11,357 bases of DNA from Cytophagales bacterium (GTDB lineage Bacteria; Bacteroidota; Bacteroidia; Cytophagales; 172606-1): contig JALOMD010000058.1 in the NCBI GenBank assembly GCA_025455595.1, forward strand, positions 1 through 11,357, given 5' to 3'. Below the pieces are notes generated by a model that was given only the letters and a program-made list of their open reading frames with translations, ran no database searches and was not told where the DNA came from. Positions 5,582 through 11,357 of this stretch are shown here, in pieces (the stretch's first letter is position 1; each line of letters opens with the position of its first letter). Both the position numbers and the translations under genes were made by a program.

Positions 5582-6541
5582 ATGATTGAAAATTTACTTG
5601 ACCCAGTTGTATTGTTTTTTGTACTGGGTGTGTTTGCCGGCGTACTCAACACCGGCATCAAATTGCCCGATGCCGTCTATGAATTGCTCAGTATCTATTT
5701 GCTTGTCTCCATTGGATTGCGCGGCGGCGTGGAACTGTCCGAAACAGACCTGTCCGCGTTTGTTCAACCCGCCCTGCTGACGCTGCTGTTGGGCATTGCC
5801 ATTCCGGTGCTGGCCTTTTTGATTCTGCGTCATTTGGGCCGCTTCAACCGCGCCGACTCGGCTGCATTGGCCGCCCACTACGGCTCGGTGAGTGCAGTCA
5901 CGTTTGCGGTGGTGGTGGCGTTTGTGGAGAAACTCAACATCCCGCACGAAAAATACGTGACCGTGCTGCTGGTGTTGCTGGAAGTGCCCGCTATCGGCGT
6001 GGGTATTTTGCTGGCCCGCATGGGGGCTTCGGTGCGGCGCACCAACTACCGAAAGTTGTTCCACGAGATTTTCTTGGGCAAGAGCATTTACCTGCTGCTG
6101 GGCGGCTTGCTCATCGGCTATTTGGTGGGCGTGGAGCACGTGAAGCCGGTGCGTCCGCTGTTCTATGATTTGTTCAAAGGGCTTTTGTGCTTGTTTCTGC
6201 TGGAAATGGGCATCATCGCCTCGCGGCGTTTCCATGAGTTGCGGCGCGTCGGCTTTTTCTTGATCGTGTTTGCCATTCTCATGCCCATCCTGTCGTCGCT
6301 GATTGGCATCGGAGCCGGGCTGTTGGCGGGCCTGAGCCTCGGCGGTACCGTGATTCTGGCTACGCTGGCCGCCAGTGCCTCGTACATCGCCGCCCCCACC
6401 GCCATGCGCATCGCCGTGCCCGAAGCCAACCCTACGCTTTACCTCACCGCCGCATTAGGTGTCACTTTCCCGTTCAACATCCTGATCGGCATCAAACTGT
6501 ATTATCTGTTCGCGGAAAAAATCTTTCAATGGATGGGATGA
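5582..6541 (+). CDS. sbtA: SbtA-type sodium-dependent bicarbonate transporter
   Basis: This is an inner-membrane permease of the sodium-dependent bicarbonate transport family (DUF897/Sbt_1), expected to import HCO3- with Na+. The protein has 319 residues and about ten hydrophobic segments in two repeated halves. Family marks: LLVSIGLRGGVEL (40-52) in the first half, AHYGSVSAVTFAVVVAF (98-114), the mid-protein FKGLLCLFLLEMGIIASRR (198-216), and ASASYIAAPTAMRIAVPEAN (264-283) followed by LGVTFPFNILIGIKLYY (292-308). The frame is open to an ATG at 5495, but the family begins at about the ATG at 5582, and the extra 29 residues are encoded by a repeat-bearing leader. It lies downstream of accC and upstream of a PII-like gene, the usual SbtA-SbtB arrangement. 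Transport is inferred from the family. Confidence 0.9.
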   Translation: MIENLLDPVVLFFVLGVFAGVLNTGIKLPDAVYELLSIYLLVSIGLRGGVELSETDLSAFVQPALLTLLLGIAIPVLAFLILRHLGRFNRADSAALAAHYGSVSAVTFAVVVAFVEKLNIPHEKYVTVLLVLLEVPAIGVGILLARMGASVRRTNYRKLFHEIFLGKSIYLLLGGLLIGYLVGVEHVKPVRPLFYDLFKGLLCLFLLEMGIIASRRFHELRRVGFFLIVFAILMPILSSLIGIGAGLLAGLSLGGTVILATLAASASYIAAPTAMRIAVPEANPTLYLTAALGVTFPFNILIGIKLYYLFAEKIFQWMG

Positions 6542-6648
6542 TGTTTGCGGTTTACAGTTTTCAGTTTGGCGTTTACCGTTGAGAAAAGCCATTACGCACC
6601 ACCGAAAACTGAAAACCGAAAACTGAAAACCGTAAACCCGAAGGCAAA
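6542..6648. repeat. Paired heptamer arrays forming an inverted repeat between sbtA and the PII-like gene
   Basis: The left array (6549-6576, units such as AGTTTTC) and the right array (6605-6639, units AAAACTG and AAAACCG alternating) are nearly complementary. Positions 6548-6576 and 6611-6639 match at 23 of 29, with a loop of about 34 nt. The spacer is 107 nt and has no palindromic repeat copy. The structure could tune expression of the PII-like gene within a shared transcript. Confidence 0.6.
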
Positions 6649-6939
6649 ATGGAACTACGCGCCAAAAAGTTGCTTACCATCGTCACCGAGGCGGTTTTGG
6701 AACCGGAAATCATTCAAGAACTCAAGCAAGTAGGCATCGGTGGTTTCACCGTGGACGACGTGCGGGGCCGGGGCCGCCGGGGCGTGCGCCGCGCCGAGTG
6801 GGAACAAAGCCGAACCATCCGTTTCCAAATCGTGGACGAATGGCCGGTGCTGCAAAACCTTATCACGCGCCTCCGCGAAGACTTCGCCGACCGCTACGCC
6901 ATGTTCATGTTCGTAACCGATGTGGCGACGGTGGAATGA
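6649..6939 (+). CDS. Short PII-like (SbtB-type) regulatory protein
   Basis: This is probably a PII-superfamily signalling protein that binds the neighbouring bicarbonate transporter, as SbtB binds SbtA in cyanobacteria. The protein has 96 residues. It starts with the PII-like strand AKKLLTIVTEAVLEPEIIQELKQVG (5-29), followed by GGFTVDDVRGRGRRGVRR (31-48), where the T-loop region begins, and ends with strands TIRFQIVDEWPVLQNLITRL and YAMFMFVTDVATVE. The segment between residues 40 and 56 is short and arginine-rich, and there is no counterpart of the GlnB uridylylated tyrosine. The protein stops right after the last core strand, so the C-terminal cysteine-bearing loop known from cyanobacterial SbtB is absent. 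Assignment rests on fold-level similarity and on the position after sbtA. The ligand cannot be told from sequence. Confidence 0.75.
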   Translation: MELRAKKLLTIVTEAVLEPEIIQELKQVGIGGFTVDDVRGRGRRGVRRAEWEQSRTIRFQIVDEWPVLQNLITRLREDFADRYAMFMFVTDVATVE

Positions 6940-6965
6940 CAGCCAGCTTTTCAAGTATGGAAATG

Positions 6966-7045
6966 GCACACGGATTAGACGGATGCAACGGATTTTCGCG
7001 GATTTGATCCGTTTTTTGTCCGTCGTATCCGTCCAATCCGTGTGC
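6966..7045 (+). terminator. Long inverted repeat, possible terminator, built from ACGGAT units
   Basis: Arms 6966-6984 and 7027-7045 match at 18 of 19 positions. The internal part continues to pair partly through repeated ACGGAT and ATCCGT words, with a T-run near the centre (7011-7017). It begins 26 nt after the PII-like stop. It resembles widespread GGAT-rich intergenic repeats of Bacteroidota, so a terminator role is only inferred from position. Confidence 0.5.
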
Positions 7046-7072
7046 TACTTTCGTCATTTCACATAACCTCCA

Positions 7073-7101
7073 GCGTTTTAGGCAAAAAACGCCCAAAACG
7101 C
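7073..7101. repeat. Palindromic intergenic repeat, copy 8
   Basis: GCGTTTTAGGC faces GCCCAAAACGC across AAAAAAC, with one mismatch in 11. It belongs to the A-rich-loop subtype along with copies 2, 9 and 10. Confidence 0.75.
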
Positions 7102-7155
7102 ATCCCTCCTCTCCCGAAAATTTTACGTTTTTTTAACTATACCGTAGAAACATTG

Positions 7156-7163
7156 TAACTTTC
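7156..7163 (+). promoter_or_regulatory. Weak candidate -7 element upstream of the DUF1080 gene
   Basis: TAACTTTC differs from TAnnTTTG only in the last base. It lies 61 nt before the ATG at 7225. A T-rich stretch ending in TTTTTTA lies 20 nt upstream, but there is no clear TTTG at -33. Position and AT content support it more than the match does. Confidence 0.3.
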
Positions 7164-7224
7164 CGCTCCAATCCTAAGTTTTCTTCTCCTTACGTTTTAT
7201 CTAATCGTAAATTCCAACCAAACC

Positions 7225-9093
7225 ATGATGTTTTTCCAATGGAACCTTCGTCGGGCACGGTTGCTGGGCGGCGCATTGCTCCTGTCCGGGGCGGTGCTGG
7301 CCCAAAGCAACGATGTGCCGATGAACACCCTGTCGCTCAACGACTTGAGCGGATTCAAGTCGCCGGGCGGCAACTGGCAGATTGCAGGCGATGTCAACGC
7401 CGACCTCGCCCAAAACAATGTATTGAAATCGAGCAAGGGCACCGGTGTGCTGGTGAACCTGCCGGACAAGAAGGACAAAGCGGATTTGCAGTTCAACTTC
7501 GACCACGCCGACCTCGACCTGTCGCTCGATTTCATGATGGCAAAAGGCTCCAATTCGGGCATTTACCTGCAAGGCCGCTACGAAGTGCAACTGCTCGACA
7601 GTTGGGGCAAGAAAAACCCGTACTTCGGCGACTGCGGCGGCATCTACGAACGTTGGGACGAAAGCAAGCCCGAAGGCCGCAAGGGCTACCAAGGCGTGCC
7701 GCCCCGCGTGAACGCCAGCTTTGCGCCCGGCCTGTGGCAACACATGGACATCTCGTTCCAAGCCGCCCGTTTCGATGCCGCCGGTAACAAAACCTCCAAT
7801 GCGCGGTTCCTGAAAGTGACCCTCAATGGCGTGGTGATTCACGAAAACGTGGAAGTGACCGGCCCCACGCGCGGCGCGGCCTTCCCCGACGAGAAAACGG
7901 TCGGCCCGATAGTGATCCAAGGTGACCACGGCCCGGTGGCGTTTCGCAACATCCGCTACCGCGCCTTCGGCACCACCCTGCCCGTCCTCAGCGACTTGCA
8001 ATACAGCGTGTTTCGGGGTACGTTCAACAGCGACACACTGAAGGCCGACTCCAAAATCAGATATGCCAAAAGCGGCAAAGCCGAAGACCTGACCGTCGAG
8101 AACAGCCCGGTTCCCAACGACTACATCCTGCGGCACACGGGCAAACTGAACGTGAAAACCGCCGGAAAATACACGTTCTACGCGCAAATCGGCGGCATGA
8201 ACTACCTGAAAGTGGACGGCAAAACGGTGATTCCGTTCGCGTGGTCGGGCTTTTGGGACACCCGCACGGCCAACGTTGACTTGGCGGCCGGCGACCATAC
8301 GTTTGAAGTGTTGGTTGCCAAGAAAGATGCGTGGGTGAAACCGTCGCTGGGTTTGTTTGTGGAAGGGCCGGATGTGCGCAAAGCTCCGCTCCACGCCCTG
8401 AGTTCGCTGCCGCTCGACGCACCCGTGAACCCGATTATGATCAACGTGGAAGGCGAGCCTAAAGTGGTGCGTTGCTTCATTGACTTCGAGAAAAACGGCA
8501 AGGCGCACCGCATTACGCACGCGGCCTCGGTGGGCAGCCCCGACGGAGCCAACTTCACCGTGAACTTGAACAACGGGGCATTGGTGCAGTGCTGGCGCGG
8601 CGGCTTCCTGAACGCCACGCCCATGTGGCACGACCGGGGCGACGGCCACTCGGATCCGATGGGTGCCCCGCTGAAGCTCGGCGACGCGCCTGACTTGGCC
8701 GCTTTGCCCGCCAACAACGCCGCTTGGCCCGATTCGCTCACAGCCGCCGCCAACTACCGCTTCCGGGGCTACGACATGGACAACGCCGGTTACCCGACTT
8801 TCAAGTACTCGGTTTTCGGTGCGGAAGTGGAAGACCAGACCCGTCCCGAAGAAGGTGGCAAACGGCTCACCCGCAGCCTGAAGGTGAGCGGCCCGGCCCA
8901 AAACCTGTATTGCCGCCTGGCCGAGGGCAAAGACATCACCGCCCTGCCCGACGGCTCGTACCTGGTGGACAACAAATCGTACTACGTGCGAGTGAACGGC
9001 GCGGCAAAACCGACGGTACGCACCGTGAACAACCGCCAAGAACTGCTGCTGCCCGTCACTGGCGGTCAAGTCAGCTATTCCATCATTTGGTAA
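7225..9093 (+). CDS. Secreted DUF1080 (3-keto-disaccharide hydrolase-like) protein with PA14-like domain
   Basis: This is a 622-residue exported protein. A signal peptide is clear: basic NLRRAR, hydrophobic LLGGALLLSGAVLA, and likely cleavage near AQ-SND (26-28). Residues ~35-250 match the concanavalin-like DUF1080/3-keto-disaccharide hydrolase fold: LNDLSGFKSPGGNWQI (38-53), SNSGIYLQGRYEVQLLDSWG (109-128), FGDCGGIY (134-141), PGLWQHMDISFQAARFD (168-184), and PIVIQGDHGPVAFRNIRYR (228-246). Residues ~256-380 look like a PA14-type carbohydrate-binding module, with HTGKLNVKTAGKYTFYAQIG and LAAGDHTFEVLVAKK. The C-terminal ~240 residues resemble the accessory segment found beside PVC-type beta-propeller dehydrogenases. 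It probably acts on 3-keto-glycosides or binds glycans in the periplasm. The catalytic role of DUF1080 is known for only some members. ATG at 7228 is an equally possible start. Confidence 0.88.
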   Translation: MMFFQWNLRRARLLGGALLLSGAVLAQSNDVPMNTLSLNDLSGFKSPGGNWQIAGDVNADLAQNNVLKSSKGTGVLVNLPDKKDKADLQFNFDHADLDLSLDFMMAKGSNSGIYLQGRYEVQLLDSWGKKNPYFGDCGGIYERWDESKPEGRKGYQGVPPRVNASFAPGLWQHMDISFQAARFDAAGNKTSNARFLKVTLNGVVIHENVEVTGPTRGAAFPDEKTVGPIVIQGDHGPVAFRNIRYRAFGTTLPVLSDLQYSVFRGTFNSDTLKADSKIRYAKSGKAEDLTVENSPVPNDYILRHTGKLNVKTAGKYTFYAQIGGMNYLKVDGKTVIPFAWSGFWDTRTANVDLAAGDHTFEVLVAKKDAWVKPSLGLFVEGPDVRKAPLHALSSLPLDAPVNPIMINVEGEPKVVRCFIDFEKNGKAHRITHAASVGSPDGANFTVNLNNGALVQCWRGGFLNATPMWHDRGDGHSDPMGAPLKLGDAPDLAALPANNAAWPDSLTAAANYRFRGYDMDNAGYPTFKYSVFGAEVEDQTRPEEGGKRLTRSLKVSGPAQNLYCRLAEGKDITALPDGSYLVDNKSYYVRVNGAAKPTVRTVNNRQELLLPVTGGQVSYSIIW

Positions 9094-9148
9094 GTACGAT
9101 TTACGAAGTACGAATTTCAGGTCAGAGTTAAGAGGTCAGAAGTCAGAA
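9090..9148. repeat. Two heptamer-period arrays at the DUF1080-gene stop
   Basis: The first array (9090-9117) has units GTAAGTA, CGATTTA, CGAAGTA and CGAATTT, and contains the TAA stop codon of the gene. The second (9121-9148) has units GTCAGAG, TTAAGAG and two GTCAGAA. Both keep a 7-bp period, but they are offset by three bases. Confidence 0.65.
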
Positions 9149-9149
9149 A

Positions 9150-9180
9150 GGCGTTTTGGGCGAAAAATGCCCAAAACGCT
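9150..9180. repeat. Palindromic intergenic repeat, copy 9
   Basis: GGCGTTTTGGGC faces GCCCAAAACGCT across GAAAAAT. Eleven of twelve positions pair. Confidence 0.85.
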
Positions 9181-9230
9181 TAGACCACGCAGGTCAGACG
9201 CCGAATGCCAAGACAACAGGCTCGGGTACT

Positions 9231-9265
9231 CCCCTCCTTTTTCCAAGGAGGGGTGGCCGGAGGCC
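9231..9265. repeat. Two-hairpin GC-rich dispersed element
   Basis: CCCCTCCTT (9231-9239) pairs perfectly with AAGGAGGGG (9245-9253) across a 5-nt loop. GGCC-GGA-GGCC (9255-9265) follows directly. The combination resembles a GGAGGGG-type intergenic repeat found in many bacterial groups. No gene is associated with it. Confidence 0.6.
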
Positions 9266-9316
9266 GGGGTGGTAGAAAAGCCGCATTTGGCCTAACTCTT
9301 TACCATTGCGCAACAA

Positions 9317-9371
9317 AGCGTTTTGGGCAAAAAATGCCTAAATCGAAAATCCCGCATCCGGCGGGAACGCC
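9317..9371. repeat. Palindromic intergenic repeat copy 10 plus CCCGC/GCGGG module
   Basis: The first part (9317-9345) has the left arm AGCGTTTTGGGC with a decayed right arm. It is followed by 9349-9371, where CCCGC and GCGGG form a small hairpin. The same two-part order occurs at 1217-1262: 19 bases are identical in the first part, and about 20 of 23 match in the second. Confidence 0.65.
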
Positions 9372-9418
9372 TTTCCAAATCCATTGTAAAAATCACAATA
9401 GAAAATCAACTCAGAAAA

Positions 9419-11357
9419 ATGAGAGCCATCACAAAATATCTCGTCGGATGCGCGGCCCTATGTTTGCTGCCGTTCGGCGTGCAGGCACAGGAGTCGCCGA
9501 AGGAAGAAGACTTCTACAAAATCGTGACCATTCCGGTGCCGGAAGGCATTCTGCTCGAAGTGGGCGGCGTAACGGCCCTGCCCAACGGCGACATCGGCGT
9601 GTCCACGCGGCGCGGCGACGTATGGATTGTCCGCAACCCCTACGCGGTGGGCGTTTACCCGACGTTCACCAAATTTGCCAGCGGCCTGCACGAAATCCTC
9701 GGCCTGACGTACAAGGACGGCTCGCTGTACTGCGCCCAGCGCGGCGAACTCACCAAGCTGACCGACACCAACGGCGACGGCCGCGCCGACAAGTACGAAA
9801 CCGTCTATGCCTGGCCGCTGTCGGGGCACTACCACGAGTACAGTTTCGGGCCGAAAATCATGCCCGACGGCTCGTTCATGGTCACCGGCAACGTGGCCTT
9901 CGGCAACGAGGAATGGTGGCGCGGCGAAAGCCGGGTGCCGTGGCGCGGCTGGACGATGCGCATCACCCCCGACGGCAAGATGACCCCGTGGGCCACCGGC
10001 ATGAGGTCTCCGGCCGGTGTGGGCGTGGTGGACGGCGAATTTTTCTACTCCGACAACCAAGGCGACTGGATGGGTTCGGGCGGCGTTTGGCACGTGGAGA
10101 AAGGCGACTTCACGGGCCACCCGGCCGGGCTGCGCTGGACGCGCCTCACGCAGTCGGCCGAACTGACCGACAAGCCGGTGAACCTCACCACCGAGCAACT
10201 CTACGCCAAGGTTGACCCGCGCATTGTCAAGGAAAACGGCCGTTTCGTGAAGCCCGAAAACCGCCGCGAAGGCAACGAGGCTCCGCTGTTTGCGTTCAAA
10301 AAGGACTTTCCGCAACTGAAAACCCCGGCCGTTTGGCTGCCGCACGGCATTTTGGGAATTTCCAACTCCGAAATCCTGCCCGACGAAACGGGCGGCAAGT
10401 TCGGGCCGTTTGCCGGGCAGGTGTTCGTCGGCGACCAGGGCCAGAGCAAAATCATGCGGGTGTTCTTGGAAAAAGTGAACGGCCAGTACCAAGGCGCGGC
10501 TTGGGATTTCAGGAGCGGCTTCCAGTCGGGTGTGCTGCGCATGGCGTTCGGTAAGGACGGCTCGCTGTTCGTAGGCGAAACCAACCGGGGCTGGGGGTCG
10601 GCTGGCGATGCCAACCAAGGCTTGCAGCGGCTGGTGTGGAACGGCAAACTGCCGTTCGAGATGAAGGCCGTGCGTGCCATGCCCGACGGCTTCGAGGTCG
10701 AGTTCACCATGCCGGTTGACAAAGCCTCGGCCGAGGACTTGGCCTCGTACCAAGTGCGCAGTTTCACTTACAAATACTATCCGGTCTATGGCAGCCCCAC
10801 CATCAACGAAGAGCGGTGTACGGTGCGCGGCGTGCAGGTCAGCGACGACGGCATGAAAGTGCGCGTCGCCGTGGACAACCTGCGCGAGTACTACGTACAC
10901 GAACTGCTGCTCGACGGCGTGCGTGCCCGCGACAATTCATGGTCGCTGGTACACCCGACGGTTTACTACACGCTGAACAACATCCCGGCGGGCGAAAAGA
11001 TGAAAATCGCCGAGACGGTACGCAAACCGGCGGCCGCTACGCCCGCAGCCAAAACCCCTGTGAAAACCCCGGCCAAAGGCGCGGCCAAGCCAGCCGCCAA
11101 GGCGACGGCCACTGCTGCCGTCCCCACGACCGAGGAAATTCTGCCGCTGTTGCGCAAACACACTTGCCTGGCTTGCCACGCACCGGAGAAACGAGTGGTG
11201 GGGCCGTCTTACACGGACGTAGCCAAGCGTAAATACTCCAATGAAAAAATCGTGGACCTGATCTACAACCCGAAGCCCGAAAACTGGCCCGACTACGCCA
11301 CGCCGATGGCCCCCATGCCGCAGGTGCCTCGCGCTGACGCGTTGAAAATCGCCGCGT
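9419..11357 (+). CDS. Secreted beta-propeller (PVC-type) dehydrogenase fused to cytochrome c, 3' end beyond window
   Basis: The frame opens at ATG 9419 and runs without a stop to the right edge, giving 646 residues of an incomplete protein. A signal peptide is clear (MRAITKYLVGCAALCLLPF, likely cleavage after GVQA). Residues ~30-430 form a beta-propeller like glucose/sorbosone dehydrogenases of the PVC heme-binding type: ALPNGDIGVSTRRGDVWIV (51-69), TDTNGDGRADKYETVYAW, PAGVGV..FFYSDNQGDWMGSGG, WLPHGILGISNSEIL, GQVFVGDQGQSKIMRVF and GSLFVGETNRGWGS. An Ig-like part follows to about 530. An Ala/Pro/Lys-rich linker (~536-571) leads to a cytochrome c domain with heme motif CLACH (C583, C586, H587) and a probable distal Met at 630 or 633. 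It likely oxidises sugars in the periplasm and passes electrons to its own heme. It is probably co-transcribed with the DUF1080 gene despite a 325-nt spacer. Confidence 0.9.
   Translation, partial: MRAITKYLVGCAALCLLPFGVQAQESPKEEDFYKIVTIPVPEGILLEVGGVTALPNGDIGVSTRRGDVWIVRNPYAVGVYPTFTKFASGLHEILGLTYKDGSLYCAQRGELTKLTDTNGDGRADKYETVYAWPLSGHYHEYSFGPKIMPDGSFMVTGNVAFGNEEWWRGESRVPWRGWTMRITPDGKMTPWATGMRSPAGVGVVDGEFFYSDNQGDWMGSGGVWHVEKGDFTGHPAGLRWTRLTQSAELTDKPVNLTTEQLYAKVDPRIVKENGRFVKPENRREGNEAPLFAFKKDFPQLKTPAVWLPHGILGISNSEILPDETGGKFGPFAGQVFVGDQGQSKIMRVFLEKVNGQYQGAAWDFRSGFQSGVLRMAFGKDGSLFVGETNRGWGSAGDANQGLQRLVWNGKLPFEMKAVRAMPDGFEVEFTMPVDKASAEDLASYQVRSFTYKYYPVYGSPTINEERCTVRGVQVSDDGMKVRVAVDNLREYYVHELLLDGVRARDNSWSLVHPTVYYTLNNIPAGEKMKIAETVRKPAAATPAAKTPVKTPAKGAAKPAAKATATAAVPTTEEILPLLRKHTCLACHAPEKRVVGPSYTDVAKRKYSNEKIVDLIYNPKPENWPDYATPMAPMPQVPRADALKIAA

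Larger units (their letters stand above)
6940..7224. other. Intergenic region between the PII-like gene and the DUF1080 gene
   Basis: No gene is seen. The interval contains a long inverted repeat that may end the accC-sbtA-PII transcript (6966-7045), palindromic repeat copy 8 (7073-7101), and an AT-rich stretch with a weak promoter-like element before the DUF1080 gene. Confidence 0.6.
9094..9418. other. Intergenic region between the DUF1080 gene and the dehydrogenase gene
   Basis: No gene is supported; a long plus-strand open frame starting at 9205 enters from here but is out of frame with the real gene at 9419. The interval holds two heptamer arrays, palindromic repeat copies 9 and 10, a CCCCTCC hairpin element (9231-9265) and a GC-rich module (9349-9371) shared with 1241-1262. 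Confidence 0.6.

Noticed and set aside
7201..9069. Minus-strand open frame of 622 codons antisense to the DUF1080 gene
   Set aside because: It is a GC-rich codon-bias shadow. The translation is rich in His, Val, Arg and Ala without domain content, and the plus-strand frame has a signal peptide and family motifs.
9205..10215. Plus-strand open frame of 336 codons crossing the start of the dehydrogenase gene
   Set aside because: It is out of frame with the 9419 gene, starts in repeat sequence, and has a low-complexity Arg/Gly-rich translation.
9458..10900. Minus-strand open frame of 480 codons antisense to the dehydrogenase gene
   Set aside because: It has the same shadow composition (HAV/RPA-rich). 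The plus-strand frame encodes propeller and cytochrome motifs.

Overview
The window looks like chromosomal DNA of a Bacteroidota bacterium, probably Cytophagia or a relative. The genus cannot be told from the sequence. Three things support this: -7 promoter elements of the TAnnTTTG type upstream of several genes, no obvious Shine-Dalgarno sequences, and a gene set typical of the group (a ~500-residue biotin carboxylase, a secreted DUF1080 protein, and a beta-propeller dehydrogenase ending in cytochrome c). Coding regions are GC-rich. The intergenic regions are long, AT-richer and packed with repeats.

Layout. The left third is on the minus strand: mlaE (ABC permease for lipid trafficking, 211-1026), a parDE toxin-antitoxin pair (1467-2041) and an unrecognised polytopic membrane protein (2544-3275). 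The rest is on the plus strand: biotin carboxylase accC (3855-5351), an SbtA-type sodium/bicarbonate transporter (5582-6541), a short PII-like protein (6649-6939), a secreted DUF1080 protein with a PA14-like domain (7225-9093), and a secreted beta-propeller dehydrogenase fused to cytochrome c (9419 to past the right edge). The last gene has no stop codon inside the window, so it is easy to miss. The long frames overlapping it are shadows.

How the genes may work together. accC, sbtA and the PII-like gene are in line and suggest a bicarbonate supply and use cluster: import HCO3-, sense state through the PII-like partner, and spend HCO3- on carboxybiotin formation. The DUF1080 and dehydrogenase genes look like one periplasmic unit for oxidising sugars or 3-keto-glycosides. 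ParDE is a self-contained module whose -33 promoter element lies inside a perfect 31-nt palindrome.

The most unusual content is non-coding. First, a ~30-nt palindrome with core arm CGTTTTGGGC occurs about eleven times, always between genes. Second, degenerate tandem arrays with a strict 7-bp period sit at or just after six stop codons, and one abuts a start codon. Third, there is a nested composite inverted repeat at 2185-2413. No tRNA, rRNA, CRISPR array or insertion sequence was seen.
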